DNA of 64,000 nt from positions 1,302,001 through 1,366,000 of the forward strand of contig NZ_JAUSXV010000001.1 in assembly GCF_030816295.1 (NCBI RefSeq). The letters are read 5' to 3'. Under the pieces are notes generated by a model. That model was not told the DNA's origin, made no database searches, and saw only the letters and a list, made by a program, of their open reading frames with translations. The position numbers were made by a program, and so were the translations under genes. Every line of letters starts with the position of its first letter. Positions within the stretch are counted from its first letter, which is position 1. This DNA is from Microbacterium natoriense (lineage in GTDB: Bacteria; Actinomycetota; Actinomycetes; Actinomycetales; Microbacteriaceae). Positions 26,578 through 35,333 of the stretch are shown here, piece after piece.

Positions 26578-27516
26578 ATGACCGTCCAGCTGAAGCCCTT
26601 GCCGGCCGACCGCTTCGACGCCTGGCGCGAAGACGTCAAGCAGCGCCTCGTCGTCCGCAGCCAGGAGTCCGGCATGCGGGTCGGAGCCGATGCGATCGAC
26701 TTCGCCGAGACCTTCCTGCACGAGCTTCTGCCGCAGGGGTACGCGACGACGACCACGAGCGTCTTCACGATCGTCGACGGCTCCTCCGAGCTCGGCACGA
26801 TCTGGCTGGGTGTCAGCGCGGGCAGGGTCTACGTCATCGACCTCGGGATCGCCGCTGCGACGACGGCCGAGCAGCGCGAGGGGCTGTTCTCGGCCCTGCG
26901 GCGCGTCGCCGACGAAGCCGAGGTGGCGAGGATCAGCGTCGCGCTGTTCCCGCAGGATGCCGAGGGGCACGCCCTCATCGGCGACCGCGGCTTCTCGATC
27001 GCGTCGATCCAGATGGTGCTCGAGCCGCTGCCGGTTCGAGAGCTCACACCGCTCGTCGAGGTCGTGCCGATGACCGACGAGCGGTTCCAGAGCTTCGTCG
27101 AGCACTCGGAAGCCGCTTTCGCCGATGACCTCGTCGCGTCCGGCAGATACGCGCGGGAAGACGCGGCGGCCGAGTCGCGTCGGCAGATGAGGCTCGAGCT
27201 GCCGCAGGGCCTCGCGACCCCGGGGCAGGAGCTGTTCACCGCATCCGTCGACGGCGCCGAAGTCGGCTACCTCTGGCTCGGGATGCGCCGCAGAGACGGA
27301 CGGCCGCATGCGTTCGTCCTCGATATCGAGGTCGCCGAGGACCAGCGCCGACTCGGCTACGGCCGGGCGCTCATGCACGCCGCGGAGCGCGAAGCGCGAC
27401 GGCTGGGCGCTGATTCCCTCGGGCTGCACGTGTTCGGCTTCAACACCGGCGCGATCGAGTTGTACGAGTCGCTCGGGTACCGCCGGGTCGAGGAGACCTT
27501 CCTGCTCGACCTCTGA
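26578..27516 (+). CDS. tandem GNAT-family acetyltransferase
   Basis: 312 residues with two GNAT-like halves. The C-terminal half has the acetyl-CoA loop in VAEDQRRLGYGRALMHAAE (QRRLGYG, about 258-264) and ends GFNTGAIELYESLGYRRVEETF, a good complete motif. The N-terminal half (1-150) keeps the fold (IDLGIAAATTAEQREGLFSAL, ALIGDRGFSIASI) but lacks the glycine-rich loop, so it is probably inactive. GGGGCG precedes the ATG. It follows sufU by 12 bases; the substrate is unknown. Confidence 0.82.
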   Translation: MTVQLKPLPADRFDAWREDVKQRLVVRSQESGMRVGADAIDFAETFLHELLPQGYATTTTSVFTIVDGSSELGTIWLGVSAGRVYVIDLGIAAATTAEQREGLFSALRRVADEAEVARISVALFPQDAEGHALIGDRGFSIASIQMVLEPLPVRELTPLVEVVPMTDERFQSFVEHSEAAFADDLVASGRYAREDAAAESRRQMRLELPQGLATPGQELFTASVDGAEVGYLWLGMRRRDGRPHAFVLDIEVAEDQRRLGYGRALMHAAEREARRLGADSLGLHVFGFNTGAIELYESLGYRRVEETFLLDL

Positions 27517-27573
27517 TCCGCGTCATGCGGCGTCATCGAGGAATAGGCGCCGGAGCGCACGGTTTCCCCTTGC

Positions 27574-28215
27574 ATGACAACTCTCGGAATCATCGGTGCA
27601 GGACACATCGGCTCTCAGATCGCCCGCGTGGCGGTGGCGAACGGCTACGACGTCGTGATCGCCAACTCCCGCGGACCGCAGACGCTCACTGACCTCGTGG
27701 AGGAGCTCGGTCCGCGCGCGAAGGCCGGTACGCCCGAAGAGGCCGGGACCGCAGGCGACGTGATCGTCGTGACGGTCCCGCTGCGCGCGATCGATCAGAT
27801 CCCGGTCGAGCCGCTCGCCGGCAAGATCGTGCTCGACACCAACAACTACTACTTCGAGCGCGATGGGCACATCGAGGCGCTCGACCGCGGCGAGACCACC
27901 ACTTCGCAGCTGCTGCAGCAGCATCTGCCGACGTCGAAGGTTGCGAAGGCGTTCAATCACATCGGTGCTGCGGACATCACGACCGACGGCGCTCCCGCCG
28001 GCGCCGCCGACCGACGCGCGCTGGCGACCTCCGGTGACGCCCCAGAAGCGGTGGAGTTCGTCACCCGGTTCTACGACCAGGCGGGCTTCGACACCGTCGA
28101 CATCGGGCCCCTCAGTGAATCGTGGCGAGTCGAGCGCGATCGTCCGGCATACGTCGTCCGACAGAACGCGGCCGAGCTGAAGGCGAATCTCGCGATCGCG
28201 AACCGGCTGCCGTGA
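27574..28215 (+). CDS. F420-dependent NADP reductase-like dinucleotide-binding protein
   Basis: 213 residues with a Rossmann fold starting TLGIIGAGHIGSQIARVAVANGYDVVIANSRGP. The Ser-Arg after strand 2 favours NADP(H). It resembles the NADPH:F420 oxidoreductase group, many of whose actinobacterial relatives are of unknown reaction. VAKAFNHIGAADI is the typical middle motif. Stand-alone gene; no clear operon partner. Whether F420 is the electron carrier cannot be read from the sequence. Confidence 0.78.
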   Translation: MTTLGIIGAGHIGSQIARVAVANGYDVVIANSRGPQTLTDLVEELGPRAKAGTPEEAGTAGDVIVVTVPLRAIDQIPVEPLAGKIVLDTNNYYFERDGHIEALDRGETTTSQLLQQHLPTSKVAKAFNHIGAADITTDGAPAGAADRRALATSGDAPEAVEFVTRFYDQAGFDTVDIGPLSESWRVERDRPAYVVRQNAAELKANLAIANRLP

Positions 28216-28284
28216 CGCCGTAACATATCCGCCTGGTTGGGATACCAGATTGCCGGGGCTTCCGCATGATGAGAGAATCCGTTC

Positions 28285-28941
28285 ATGGGGGATGCGGGGG
28301 CAACCGGTGAGCTGGAGTCTGTGCGGGTGGCGAGCGTGCTGCGCGACGACATCATCCTCGGTCGTCGGCTGCCGGGCTCCCGGCTGGTCGAGCGCGACAT
28401 CGCGGCGGAGCTGAACGTCTCGCGACTGCCGGTGCGCGAAGCCATCCGCACGCTCGTCGCCGAGGGCGTCGTGGTCGCTCGCCCCCGCACGTGGGCCGTC
28501 GTGCGGGAGTTCACCCCGCAGGACATCCACGACTTCGGCGAAGTCCGCGCGTCGGTCGAGACCCTGATCTTCATGCTCGCCGCCGAGCGTCACGACGACG
28601 CCGGGCTCGCCCGCATGCGAGACGCCTGCGATCGCGAACTCGCCGCGGCATACGCCGGTGACACCGAGACCGCGCGTCTTGCGGCAGGTCACTTCCACGA
28701 GATCGCGGCTCAGCTCGCCGGCAACGCGATGCTCGCGGAACTGATCGGCGTCTTCGTCACGCGCCTGCGGTGGCTGTTCGGGCAGCACGACGACCTGATC
28801 GCGATGGCGCAGGAGCACCGCGAGATCCTCGACGCGTTCGCTGCGCGCGACATCGAGACGCTCGGACGCATCGTGCCCGCTCATCTGGCGAGCGGGCAAC
28901 AGGCGGCGCAACGCCGTCTCGCGAGCGATTACGCGATCTGA
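28285..28941 (+). CDS. GntR-family regulator, FadR (FCD) type
   Basis: 218 residues. The N-terminal winged helix (about 10-75) contains LVERDIAAELNVSRLPVREAIRTLVAEGVV; the C-terminal FCD domain carries metal-ligand-like positions around FHEIAAQLAGNAML and EHREILDAFAARD. FCD members sense carboxylic acids. It may regulate the upstream reductase or act elsewhere. GAGAAT, 6 bases before the ATG, is a weak leaderless -10. Confidence 0.87.
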   Translation: MGDAGATGELESVRVASVLRDDIILGRRLPGSRLVERDIAAELNVSRLPVREAIRTLVAEGVVVARPRTWAVVREFTPQDIHDFGEVRASVETLIFMLAAERHDDAGLARMRDACDRELAAAYAGDTETARLAAGHFHEIAAQLAGNAMLAELIGVFVTRLRWLFGQHDDLIAMAQEHREILDAFAARDIETLGRIVPAHLASGQQAAQRRLASDYAI

Positions 28942-28986
28942 ACTTTGCGGGAATAGCGCGAACGGGCGTATCGTTGTCGATAGGCA

Positions 28987-29005
28987 GATACCCCCTGGGG
29001 GTATC
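28987..29005. promoter_or_regulatory. CsoR-type copper operator
   Basis: GATACCCCCTGGGGGTATC is a perfect 19-base palindrome and matches the known CsoR operator pattern (TACCCC...GGGGTA). It lies 36 bases before copZ. CsoR leaves the operator when it binds Cu(I), so copZ and copA should be copper-induced. No csoR gene is in the window. Confidence 0.85.
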
Positions 29006-29040
29006 CCTCCGAAGGTCGGAGCGAGCCGAGAGGAACAACC

Positions 29041-29250
29041 ATGAACACCACCGCCTACGCCGTCACCGGGATGACCTGCGGACACTGCGAAGGATCCGTC
29101 CGCAGCGAGGTCGCGAAGATCGACGGGGTGACCGGCATCGAGGTCAGCGCCGCATCGGGGAGCCTCGTCGTCACCTCCGAGTCCGCGCTGGACGATTCCG
29201 CCGTGCTGGCCGCTGTCGACGAGGCCGGCTACCGCGCCGTCCGCGCCTGA
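29041..29250 (+). CDS. copZ: copper chaperone (HMA domain)
   Basis: 69 residues, a single heavy-metal-associated domain with GMTCGHCEGSV as Cu(I) site and the beta-alpha-beta-beta-alpha-beta length. It should hand Cu(I) to CopA encoded 10 bases downstream and buffer cytoplasmic copper. GAGAGGAAC is placed before the ATG. First gene behind the CsoR-type operator. Confidence 0.92.
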   Translation: MNTTAYAVTGMTCGHCEGSVRSEVAKIDGVTGIEVSAASGSLVVTSESALDDSAVLAAVDEAGYRAVRA

Positions 29251-29259
29251 GGCCCGGCC

Positions 29260-31491
29260 ATGGCAGGCGCAGGAGCGACGTACGATCTCGAGATCGGCGG
29301 CATGACGTGCGCGTCGTGCGCGTCGCGCATCGAGAAGAGACTCAACCGCATCGACGGGGTCACGGCATCCGTCAACTACGCGACGGAGAAGGCGCACGTC
29401 GAGGCCGACTCCGGCATCGACGTCGACGACCTCATCTCCGAGGTCGTGCGCACCGGCTACACCGCGTCTCTTCCGCGGACGGAAGAGGATGTCGAGTCCG
29501 ACGGCGACTACCGGCTCCTGCGCCTGCGCCTGATCGTGGCGGCGGCCCTCGCCGTCCCGGTCATCCTGCTCTCCATGATCGAGCCGCTGCAGTTCTCCGG
29601 CTGGCAGTGGGCCTCGCTCGTGCTCGCCACCCCGGTCGTCACGTGGGCGGCCTGGCCGTTCCACCGGGCCGCCTGGCTGAACGCCCGGCATCGTGCGGTC
29701 ACGATGGACACGCTGATCTCGGTCGGTGTCACGGCCGCATACCTCTGGTCGCTGTACGCGCTGTTCTTCGGAACCGCGGGCATGTGGGGCATGACGCACC
29801 CGTTCCGCTTCACGATCGAGCGCGGTGACGGTCTCGGCAGCATCTACCTCGAGGTCGCGGCAGGAGTGACAATGTTCCTGCTGCTCGGGCGTTTCCTCGA
29901 GCATCGGTCCAAGCGCCGGGCCGGAGCCGCCCTGCGGGCCCTCGGTGAACTGGGAGCCAAGGACGTCGCGATCCTGCGCGACGGGGTGGAGCAGCGGATG
30001 CCGCTGGCCGAACTGCTCGTCGGCGACGTCTTCGTCGTCCGCCCCGGGGAGAAGATCGCGACCGACGGCGTCGTGCTCGACGGCACATCCGCGATCGACG
30101 CCTCGATGCTCACCGGTGAGTCCGTGCCCGTCGAGGTCGCCGCAGGCGACGCCGTGACCGGCGCCACCGTGAACGTCGGCGGTCGTCTGCTGGTCACGGC
30201 CACGCGCGTGGGCGCCGACACGCAGCTCGCGCGTATGGCGCAGCTGGTCGAGGAGGCGCAGTCCGGCAAAGCAGAGGCGCAGCGACTGGCCGATCGGCTG
30301 TCGGCGGTGTTCGTGCCCATCGTCTTCGCGATCGCCGCCGTGACGCTCGCGGCCTGGCTGATCGCCGGGGGCGGGGCGGCTGCGGCGTTCACGGCCGCGG
30401 TCGCGGTGCTGATCATCGCCTGCCCCTGTGCTCTCGGCCTCGCGACGCCCATGGCGCTCCTCGTCGGTACCGGGCGGGGAGCTCAGCTCGGGGTGCTCAT
30501 CAAAGGCCCGGAGGTGCTCGAGTCGACGCGCCGCGTCGACACGATCGTGCTCGACAAGACCGGCACGGTCACCAGCGGGCGGATGACCCTGCTCGACGTG
30601 ATCCCCGCGGAGGGACAGGATCCCCAGGAGGTGCTGCGGCTCGCGGCAGCGGTCGAAGAGGCATCCGAGCATCCGATCGCGCAGGCGATCGTGCGCGCCG
30701 CCACCGAGCGACTGGGCGAGATCCCCGAGGTCTCGGACTTCCAGAACGTGCAGGGCCGGGGCGTCACGGGCGTCGTCGACGCGCACGCCGTGATCGCCGG
30801 GCGGCCGGCTCTGCTCGCCGACTGGGCGCTGCATCTCTCACCCGAGCTCACGGCTGCGTTCGAGCACGCCGAATCCGAGGCCCGCACGGCGATCGCCGTC
30901 GCGTGGGACGGCGAGGTGCGCGGCGTGCTCGTGGTGGCCGACCAGATCAAGCCCAGCAGCGCAGACGCGATCGCCGCCCTGCGCGGTCTCGGACTCACCC
31001 CGGTGCTCCTCACCGGAGACAACGAGCAGGCGGCGCGCCAGGTGGCGGCGGCGGTCGGCATCGACCAGGTGCGCGCCGGCGTCCTCCCAGAGGGCAAGGT
31101 CGCCGAGATCACGGCCCTGCAGCAGCAGGGTCGAGTCGTCGCCATGGTCGGAGACGGAGTCAACGACGCCGCAGCTCTCGCGCAGTCGGACCTGGGCGTC
31201 GCGATGGGCACCGGGACGGATGCCGCGATCGAAGCCTCCGACCTGACCCTGGTCCGCGGCGATCTCTGGGGCGCGGTCGACGCGATCCGCCTCGCACGAC
31301 GCACTCTCGGAACGATCAGGGGCAACCTGTTCTGGGCGCTCGCCTACAACGTCGCCGCCCTTCCGCTGGCGGCGCTCGGACTGCTCAACCCGATGCTCGC
31401 CGGAGCGGCGATGGCATTCTCCAGCGTGTTCGTCGTGCTGAACAGCCTGCGCCTGCGGCGGTTCCGCAGCGCAGCACCCGGCATGTCGTAG
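29260..31491 (+). CDS. copA: Cu(I)-exporting P1B-type ATPase
   Basis: 743 residues. One N-terminal HMA domain ([12 protein letters not shown], about 14-24), eight membrane helices, the actuator TGES (in [10 protein letters not shown]), the metal-channel Cys388-Pro389-Cys390 in [13 protein letters not shown], the phosphorylated Asp432 in DKTGT, the HP motif in SEHPIAQA, and the hinge [10 protein letters not shown]. Asn in helix 7 ([12 protein letters not shown]) and Ser in helix 8 ([15 protein letters not shown]) define the Cu(I)/Ag(I) P1B-1 type. It forms an operon with copZ. Confidence 0.95.
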   Translation: MAGAGATYDLEIGGMTCASCASRIEKRLNRIDGVTASVNYATEKAHVEADSGIDVDDLISEVVRTGYTASLPRTEEDVESDGDYRLLRLRLIVAAALAVPVILLSMIEPLQFSGWQWASLVLATPVVTWAAWPFHRAAWLNARHRAVTMDTLISVGVTAAYLWSLYALFFGTAGMWGMTHPFRFTIERGDGLGSIYLEVAAGVTMFLLLGRFLEHRSKRRAGAALRALGELGAKDVAILRDGVEQRMPLAELLVGDVFVVRPGEKIATDGVVLDGTSAIDASMLTGESVPVEVAAGDAVTGATVNVGGRLLVTATRVGADTQLARMAQLVEEAQSGKAEAQRLADRLSAVFVPIVFAIAAVTLAAWLIAGGGAAAAFTAAVAVLIIACPCALGLATPMALLVGTGRGAQLGVLIKGPEVLESTRRVDTIVLDKTGTVTSGRMTLLDVIPAEGQDPQEVLRLAAAVEEASEHPIAQAIVRAATERLGEIPEVSDFQNVQGRGVTGVVDAHAVIAGRPALLADWALHLSPELTAAFEHAESEARTAIAVAWDGEVRGVLVVADQIKPSSADAIAALRGLGLTPVLLTGDNEQAARQVAAAVGIDQVRAGVLPEGKVAEITALQQQGRVVAMVGDGVNDAAALAQSDLGVAMGTGTDAAIEASDLTLVRGDLWGAVDAIRLARRTLGTIRGNLFWALAYNVAALPLAALGLLNPMLAGAAMAFSSVFVVLNSLRLRRFRSAAPGMS

Positions 31492-31550
31492 ACCGCTCGG
31501 CGGTATGGTGTCCCCAGGGGGTCAGGTAGTCGTTCGTTCTGGGGAGCGAT

Positions 31551-31796
31551 ATGCGGGTCATCGCAGTGATCGTGGGTGCTCTGCTGCTCGTCGGCGGAGG
31601 GGCTCTCATCGTCGTCGCCGATCAGCAGCGCGTCGCCGCGCTCGAGGCGGCGAGAGCTGCCGTCGAAGAGACCCGGCAGGAGCTCGAGGAGCTCGAGTCG
31701 GCGAACTCGGAACTCGACGAGGCCCTGAGCGCTCTGCGCTCGCAGATCGCCGAGCAGGAGAAGCAGCTCGCCGACACGACGGGCCTTCTGCCGTGA
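31551..31796 (+). CDS. small membrane-anchored coiled-coil protein
   Basis: 81 residues: one N-terminal membrane helix (about 2-23) followed by a charged heptad-rich coiled coil (about 25-75, EETRQELEELESANSELDEA). This gives a short rod on one face of the membrane, most simply the outside. GGGGAG lies just before the ATG. Its stop overlaps the GTG of the next gene (GTGA), so the two are translated together. No family recognised; shape alone resembles FtsL/DivIC-type or secretion-scaffold proteins, without evidence for either. Confidence 0.75.
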   Translation: MRVIAVIVGALLLVGGGALIVVADQQRVAALEAARAAVEETRQELEELESANSELDEALSALRSQIAEQEKQLADTTGLLP

Positions 31797-32659
31797 GGCG
31801 ACTGCTGGTCGTGACCGCTGCCCTGGCCGTCGTCCTCGCCGCCGGCGTCGTCGAGCGCGCGCATTCCCTCGACGAGGAGCGGGCCGCGATGATCGCCGAG
31901 CTGCGCACGGTCTCGACCGCCGCTGACGAGGCCGCCCAGCGCGGCGACTATCTGCGAGGTGCGATCGACATCGCCGAGCAGGATGTGGCCGATCGCGCCG
32001 CCGTGCTCGCGGTCCGCCCGGCGTTCGTCGCCGGGATCGCGGCACTCACGGCCGCGTTCGACAGAGCAGCGGGCAAGGTAGACACGACGGCGGATCGAGC
32101 ATCCGCTCTCTCCGCCCAGCAAGCCGTGCTCGCCGAGCGGGTCGACCCCGTCGTCGTCACCAACGCGACGGCCACGATCCACGCGATGACCGCGAAGATC
32201 GACGGAGACATCTCGACCTGGCAGGCCGTGCAGCAGGCCCGACGCGGCCCGGGAGGTCCGGCATGGTCGTCGAGCGGGCCCGACGGCTACGCACGCGTGC
32301 GCGCCGCGCTCGACCACGTGGGCGGCAGCGGCGTCGGGCTGTACGAGTCGGCATCGTGCGCGGGAGGCAGCGCCGCCGCGTGCGCCAACAGCAACGGATA
32401 CATCAAGTACCGCGCCGACATCGTCACCTGGAATGCGGATCGGCTGAACTGGGCGATGGCCCACGAGCTCGCGCACATCTACCAGTTCCAGGTGTGGGGC
32501 GCCCTGACCTCCTCGGCGGCGTATCAGTCGATGTTCGGCGGCGACCCCGAGTTCCTCGCGAACTGCATGGCCGTGGTGCGCGGGTTCCCCGGATCCGTCG
32601 GCTGCAGCGGCGACCAGCAGGCGTGGGCGTCCGGCATCTGGGTCGGCGCGGTGCAGTGA
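31793..32659 (+). CDS. probable exported HExxH metallopeptidase
   Basis: 288 residues starting with a membrane or signal helix (RRLLVVTAALAVVLAAGVVE), then a helical, coiled-coil-prone middle (about 30-150), then a compact C-terminal domain. This holds His224-Glu225-x-x-His228 in WAMAHELAHIYQF and Glu253 in GDPEFLANC, 24 residues later, compatible with a gluzincin zinc site. Four Cys (in ASCAGG, AACANS, ANCMAV, VGCSGD) could form two disulfides outside the cell. Coupled to the 81-residue coiled-coil protein. No named family recognised; catalytic activity is inferred from the motif only. Confidence 0.7.
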   Translation: MRRLLVVTAALAVVLAAGVVERAHSLDEERAAMIAELRTVSTAADEAAQRGDYLRGAIDIAEQDVADRAAVLAVRPAFVAGIAALTAAFDRAAGKVDTTADRASALSAQQAVLAERVDPVVVTNATATIHAMTAKIDGDISTWQAVQQARRGPGGPAWSSSGPDGYARVRAALDHVGGSGVGLYESASCAGGSAAACANSNGYIKYRADIVTWNADRLNWAMAHELAHIYQFQVWGALTSSAAYQSMFGGDPEFLANCMAVVRGFPGSVGCSGDQQAWASGIWVGAVQ

Positions 32660-32660
32660 G

Positions 32661-33500
32661 TCAGTCCGCGGGCGTGGTCGTGTCGATCGCCTCGCGCAGA
32701 GGTCGGCGCATGATCCGCCAGTAGCCGACGGGGGAGAGCCGGGTCAGCACGTCGACGAGCCGCGCCTCGCGCCCGACCATCGTCCGCGCCTGCCTGCGGC
32801 GCGTCGCCTGAACGATGCGGGCCGCGGCGGCGGCAGGCTCCGTGTGGTACATCGCCGCTTGCGCGGCGGCGGCACGCGCGGCGACGGCCGGATCGATCGC
32901 CGCCGCGTACCGTCCGTGCAGGATGATCCCGGTACGGACGCCCGCCGGATACACCGCGCCGACCGTGACGGAGGTGCCCTCGAGCTCGTGGCGGAGGGCT
33001 TCGGAGAAGCCGCGCACGGCGAACTTGCTGAGTGCGTAGGGGATGCGCCCGGCGGGGGCCGCCAGGGCGTAGACGCTGGCGAGGTGCGTGATGTGCGCGG
33101 CCGGCGCCCTCTTCAGTGCAGGGAGCAGGGCCTTCGTGATCGAGACGGTGCCCCACAGGTTCACGTCGACGAGCCAGCGCATCTCCTCCATCGTGAGCTG
33201 CTCGATGTCGCCCAGCATCGATGAACCGGCGCACGTGATGAGGGCGTTGATCTGCGGGTGGGCGGCCGAGATGTCGGCGGATGCCGCGAAGACGGCGTCG
33301 TCATCGCGCAGGTCGACGACGTGAGTCGTGACGGTGGTGCCGGTCAGGCCTGCAGCGACGGACGAGAGTGCTTGCGAGTCGTGGTCGACCAGCGCGAGGT
33401 GAGCGCCCTGTGCCGCGAGCAGTCGTGCGATCTCGGCGCCCATGCCGTTCGCGGCGCCGGTGATGACGGTCGTGCGTCCGGTGAGGTCGAGCGGTGTCAC
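32661..33500 (-). CDS. short-chain dehydrogenase/reductase
   Basis: 279 residues. Classical SDR: cofactor loop TGAANGMGAEIA (about 13-24), Asp-His after strand 2 (ALVDHD) favouring NAD(H), CAGSS, the catalytic Ser in HLASVYAL and Tyr-x-x-x-Lys in YALSKFA (about 150-155). The substrate is unknown; the C-terminal extension with RRRQARTMVGREARLVDVL resembles SDRs acting on lipids. GTG 33500 is chosen because GGAGG lies 6 bases upstream. Its stop lies one base from the stop of the convergent metallopeptidase gene. Confidence 0.85.
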   Translation of the reverse strand: MTPLDLTGRTTVITGAANGMGAEIARLLAAQGAHLALVDHDSQALSSVAAGLTGTTVTTHVVDLRDDDAVFAASADISAAHPQINALITCAGSSMLGDIEQLTMEEMRWLVDVNLWGTVSITKALLPALKRAPAAHITHLASVYALAAPAGRIPYALSKFAVRGFSEALRHELEGTSVTVGAVYPAGVRTGIILHGRYAAAIDPAVAARAAAAQAAMYHTEPAAAAARIVQATRRRQARTMVGREARLVDVLTRLSPVGYWRIMRRPLREAIDTTTPAD

Positions 33501-33621
33501 GGCATCCTCCTCCCCGCGCCGTCTCTGGTGCGCGGCGACGTGGACCCGAACCGGATCCCGATCCATTGTGACCTGCCGGAGCGTCGGGGGGAACCGGTAC
33601 TCTCGTTCAGAGGAGGTAGCG

Positions 33622-34218
33622 GTGGGACGAACTGCGGATGCCATCGCCGAGGGCGTCGCGATCGCGACTTCTGCCGCGCGCCTCGCCGTGAAGAATCACA
33701 TCCTCGTCGGCACGATCGCCGAGGGTGGAGTCTTCGACACCGAGAAGTACATCGACGACACGCGCGAGGCGCTTCGGGCGATGGCCGAAGAGGCCGAGCA
33801 GTCCGAGAAGGCTCTGGCCGAGTTGCGCAAGCGGGCGCGCGGGCGGCACTCCGATCCTGTGGGCACGCACGACTATCGAGATCGCGACGTGCGCAACCTC
33901 AAGCGACGCGCGAGGCAGTCGCATGGCGTCGCCGCGAAACTGCGCGAGATGATGGACGACCGCGAAGAACTCGGGGTCATCGTCGAAGAGGCGCGTCAGG
34001 CCGCCTGGGCCGACGTCAGGCACAATCTCGACCGCCGGCTCCGGGTCGAGGGCATGCGACCCGACCAGGATCCCGATTACGATCGCATGCGCGAGGCGCG
34101 GATGCAGGCGCTGCGTCTGGTCGATCTGCAGGCGCTGTCGTCCGAGCAGAGGGCCAAGGCGAAGCGACGCAAGAAGCAGGAGAAAGAGGCCGAGAAGTCG
34201 TCTGCGAAGGGCACCTGA
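33622..34218 (+). CDS. conserved actinobacterial hypothetical protein
   Basis: 198 residues, charged and helical, starting VGRTADAIAEGVAIATSAARLAVKNHILVG, with RARGRHSDPVGTHDYRDRDVRNLKRR in the middle and a Lys/Arg/Glu-rich C-terminus. No membrane helix, signal peptide or catalytic motif. Similar proteins occur in Microbacteriaceae, in my memory sometimes mislabelled as asparagine synthase. AGGAGG 5 bases before GTG 33622 fixes the start. Basic surface and coiled-coil potential would allow nucleic-acid binding; that is only a guess. Confidence 0.7.
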   Translation: MGRTADAIAEGVAIATSAARLAVKNHILVGTIAEGGVFDTEKYIDDTREALRAMAEEAEQSEKALAELRKRARGRHSDPVGTHDYRDRDVRNLKRRARQSHGVAAKLREMMDDREELGVIVEEARQAAWADVRHNLDRRLRVEGMRPDQDPDYDRMREARMQALRLVDLQALSSEQRAKAKRRKKQEKEAEKSSAKGT

Positions 34219-34282
34219 GGCGTCGTTTCGCTTTCTCGTAGAGACTGTTGTAGGCTGTTCCACGGCCCGCTGAGCAGGCCGG

Positions 34283-34355
34283 GCGCCACTAGCTCAATGG
34301 ATAGAGCATCTGACTACGGATCAGAAGGTTAGGGGTTCGAGTCCCTTGTGGCGCA
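34283..34355 (+). tRNA. tRNA-Arg(ACG)
   Basis: 73 bases folding as a tRNA: acceptor GCGCCAC / GTGGCGC with discriminator A at 34355, D arm AGCTCAATGGATAGAGC, anticodon stem TCTGA / TCAGA with loop CTACGGA (anticodon ACG), and T loop TTCGAGT. The CCA is not encoded (CAG follows). ACG is normally read as ICG and serves CGN arginine codons. Confidence 0.95.
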
Positions 34356-34400
34356 CAGGTTCTTCGGAACCGGCAGAACTGTGTTGAGACAGTATTGAAG

Positions 34401-34428
34401 ATCCCCGTCGCGGAAGCGGCGGGGATTT
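34401..34428 (+). terminator. terminator after tRNA-Arg
   Basis: CCCCGTCGC and GCGGCGGGG form a 9-bp stem with one wobble and a GGAA loop, extended by AT pairs and followed by ATTTTC. This is the most classical rho-independent terminator in the window. Confidence 0.8.
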
Positions 34429-34483
34429 TCGTTTGTCGGATGCTGGGCGGCAGGGGAGCAAACGTCCCCGACGGGGCTCGGGC

Positions 34484-35134
34484 TCACATCGCCGGCTCGG
34501 GAACCGATTCCTCTTCGACGAACGTGATGCCGACGCCATCGAAGGCGATCCTCTCCGCGGCGTCCTCCATGAACGCCGCCCAGGCATCGTCGTCCGGGGA
34601 GCTCGAAGCGTGGACGACGTCAGGGAGTGCGGGGCCACGGAAGACTAGGGAATCGATTCCGATCTCCACAGAGGTCGAAACGCGCGCGTCGTCGGGAAAG
34701 AGGCTGTGAAGCTCAGCGGCTGCGAGCATCATCTCGGACTGGGTGTTCCGCGCGGATACGACGGTGACGGACGAGCCCGTCTCGGCCGCGATGGCCTTGA
34801 TGCCCGATTCGAGCCAGGACGGTACGGTTCCGACCCACGGTACGACGATCGCGGTAGCGCCCGATTCATCGACGGAAATGTTCGGATTCGCGCCGAGGCG
34901 GTTCATCCCATCATTCTGGGAGATCAATTGCATTACCGACCCGTGGACATTTAGAGATGGCGGGACGGAGCGGTTCGTCGTCACGGCAGACGCCGTCACG
35001 CGCGTGAGTGGAGGGTTGGTCGACGTCGCGAGAGGAATGGTTGTCAGCATGATCGATCCGACGACAGCGACCGACACCGCGGCAGTGGACGCGATGATCG
35101 ACGTTCTGCGTCTGATCCGCCCGATCGCGTTCAT
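34484..35134 (-). CDS. exported or membrane-anchored hypothetical protein
   Basis: 216 residues. A basic N-terminus (RIRRRTS) precedes one hydrophobic helix (about 13-35), then a soluble domain with alternating strands and helices (AIVVPWVGTVPSWLESGIKAIAAETGSSVTVVSA). No family recognised. GGAGGGG before the ATG supports the start. Base composition is visibly lower in GC than most neighbours (AT-rich stretch near 34900-34960), and it lies beside a tRNA, so gain by transfer is possible, though I found no integrase or attachment repeat. Confidence 0.6.
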   Translation of the reverse strand: MNAIGRIRRRTSIIASTAAVSVAVVGSIMLTTIPLATSTNPPLTRVTASAVTTNRSVPPSLNVHGSVMQLISQNDGMNRLGANPNISVDESGATAIVVPWVGTVPSWLESGIKAIAAETGSSVTVVSARNTQSEMMLAAAELHSLFPDDARVSTSVEIGIDSLVFRGPALPDVVHASSSPDDDAWAAFMEDAAERIAFDGVGITFVEEESVPEPAM

Positions 35135-35333
35135 CGTCCCCTCCTCGGGAAGCGCGGATGCTGCACGCCTGCCGATCCGATGACCGACGTGCGCGCGCAG
35201 CGAGGTGTTGCGGAGAGTCTAAGCGAAAGTGTCGGATGTGCGTCCGTCGCGTGCTGTGTCTCTTCTGCGAATGCCAGCTGCGACCCGCTCGACGGGTTTC
35301 GACCGATGAGACTTAGGGGCGACCCGGTCCGCG

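Noticed and set aside
27523..30834. 1103-codon open frame on the minus strand
   Set aside because: It is antisense to copA, copZ, GntR and the reductase gene, whose families and motifs are certain; low-complexity Arg/His/Gly/Asp-rich content is typical of high-GC shadow frames.
34283..34355. tRNA-Arg as attachment site of an integrated element
   Set aside because: No integrase, no phage genes and no repeated tRNA 3' end were found in the following kilobases.
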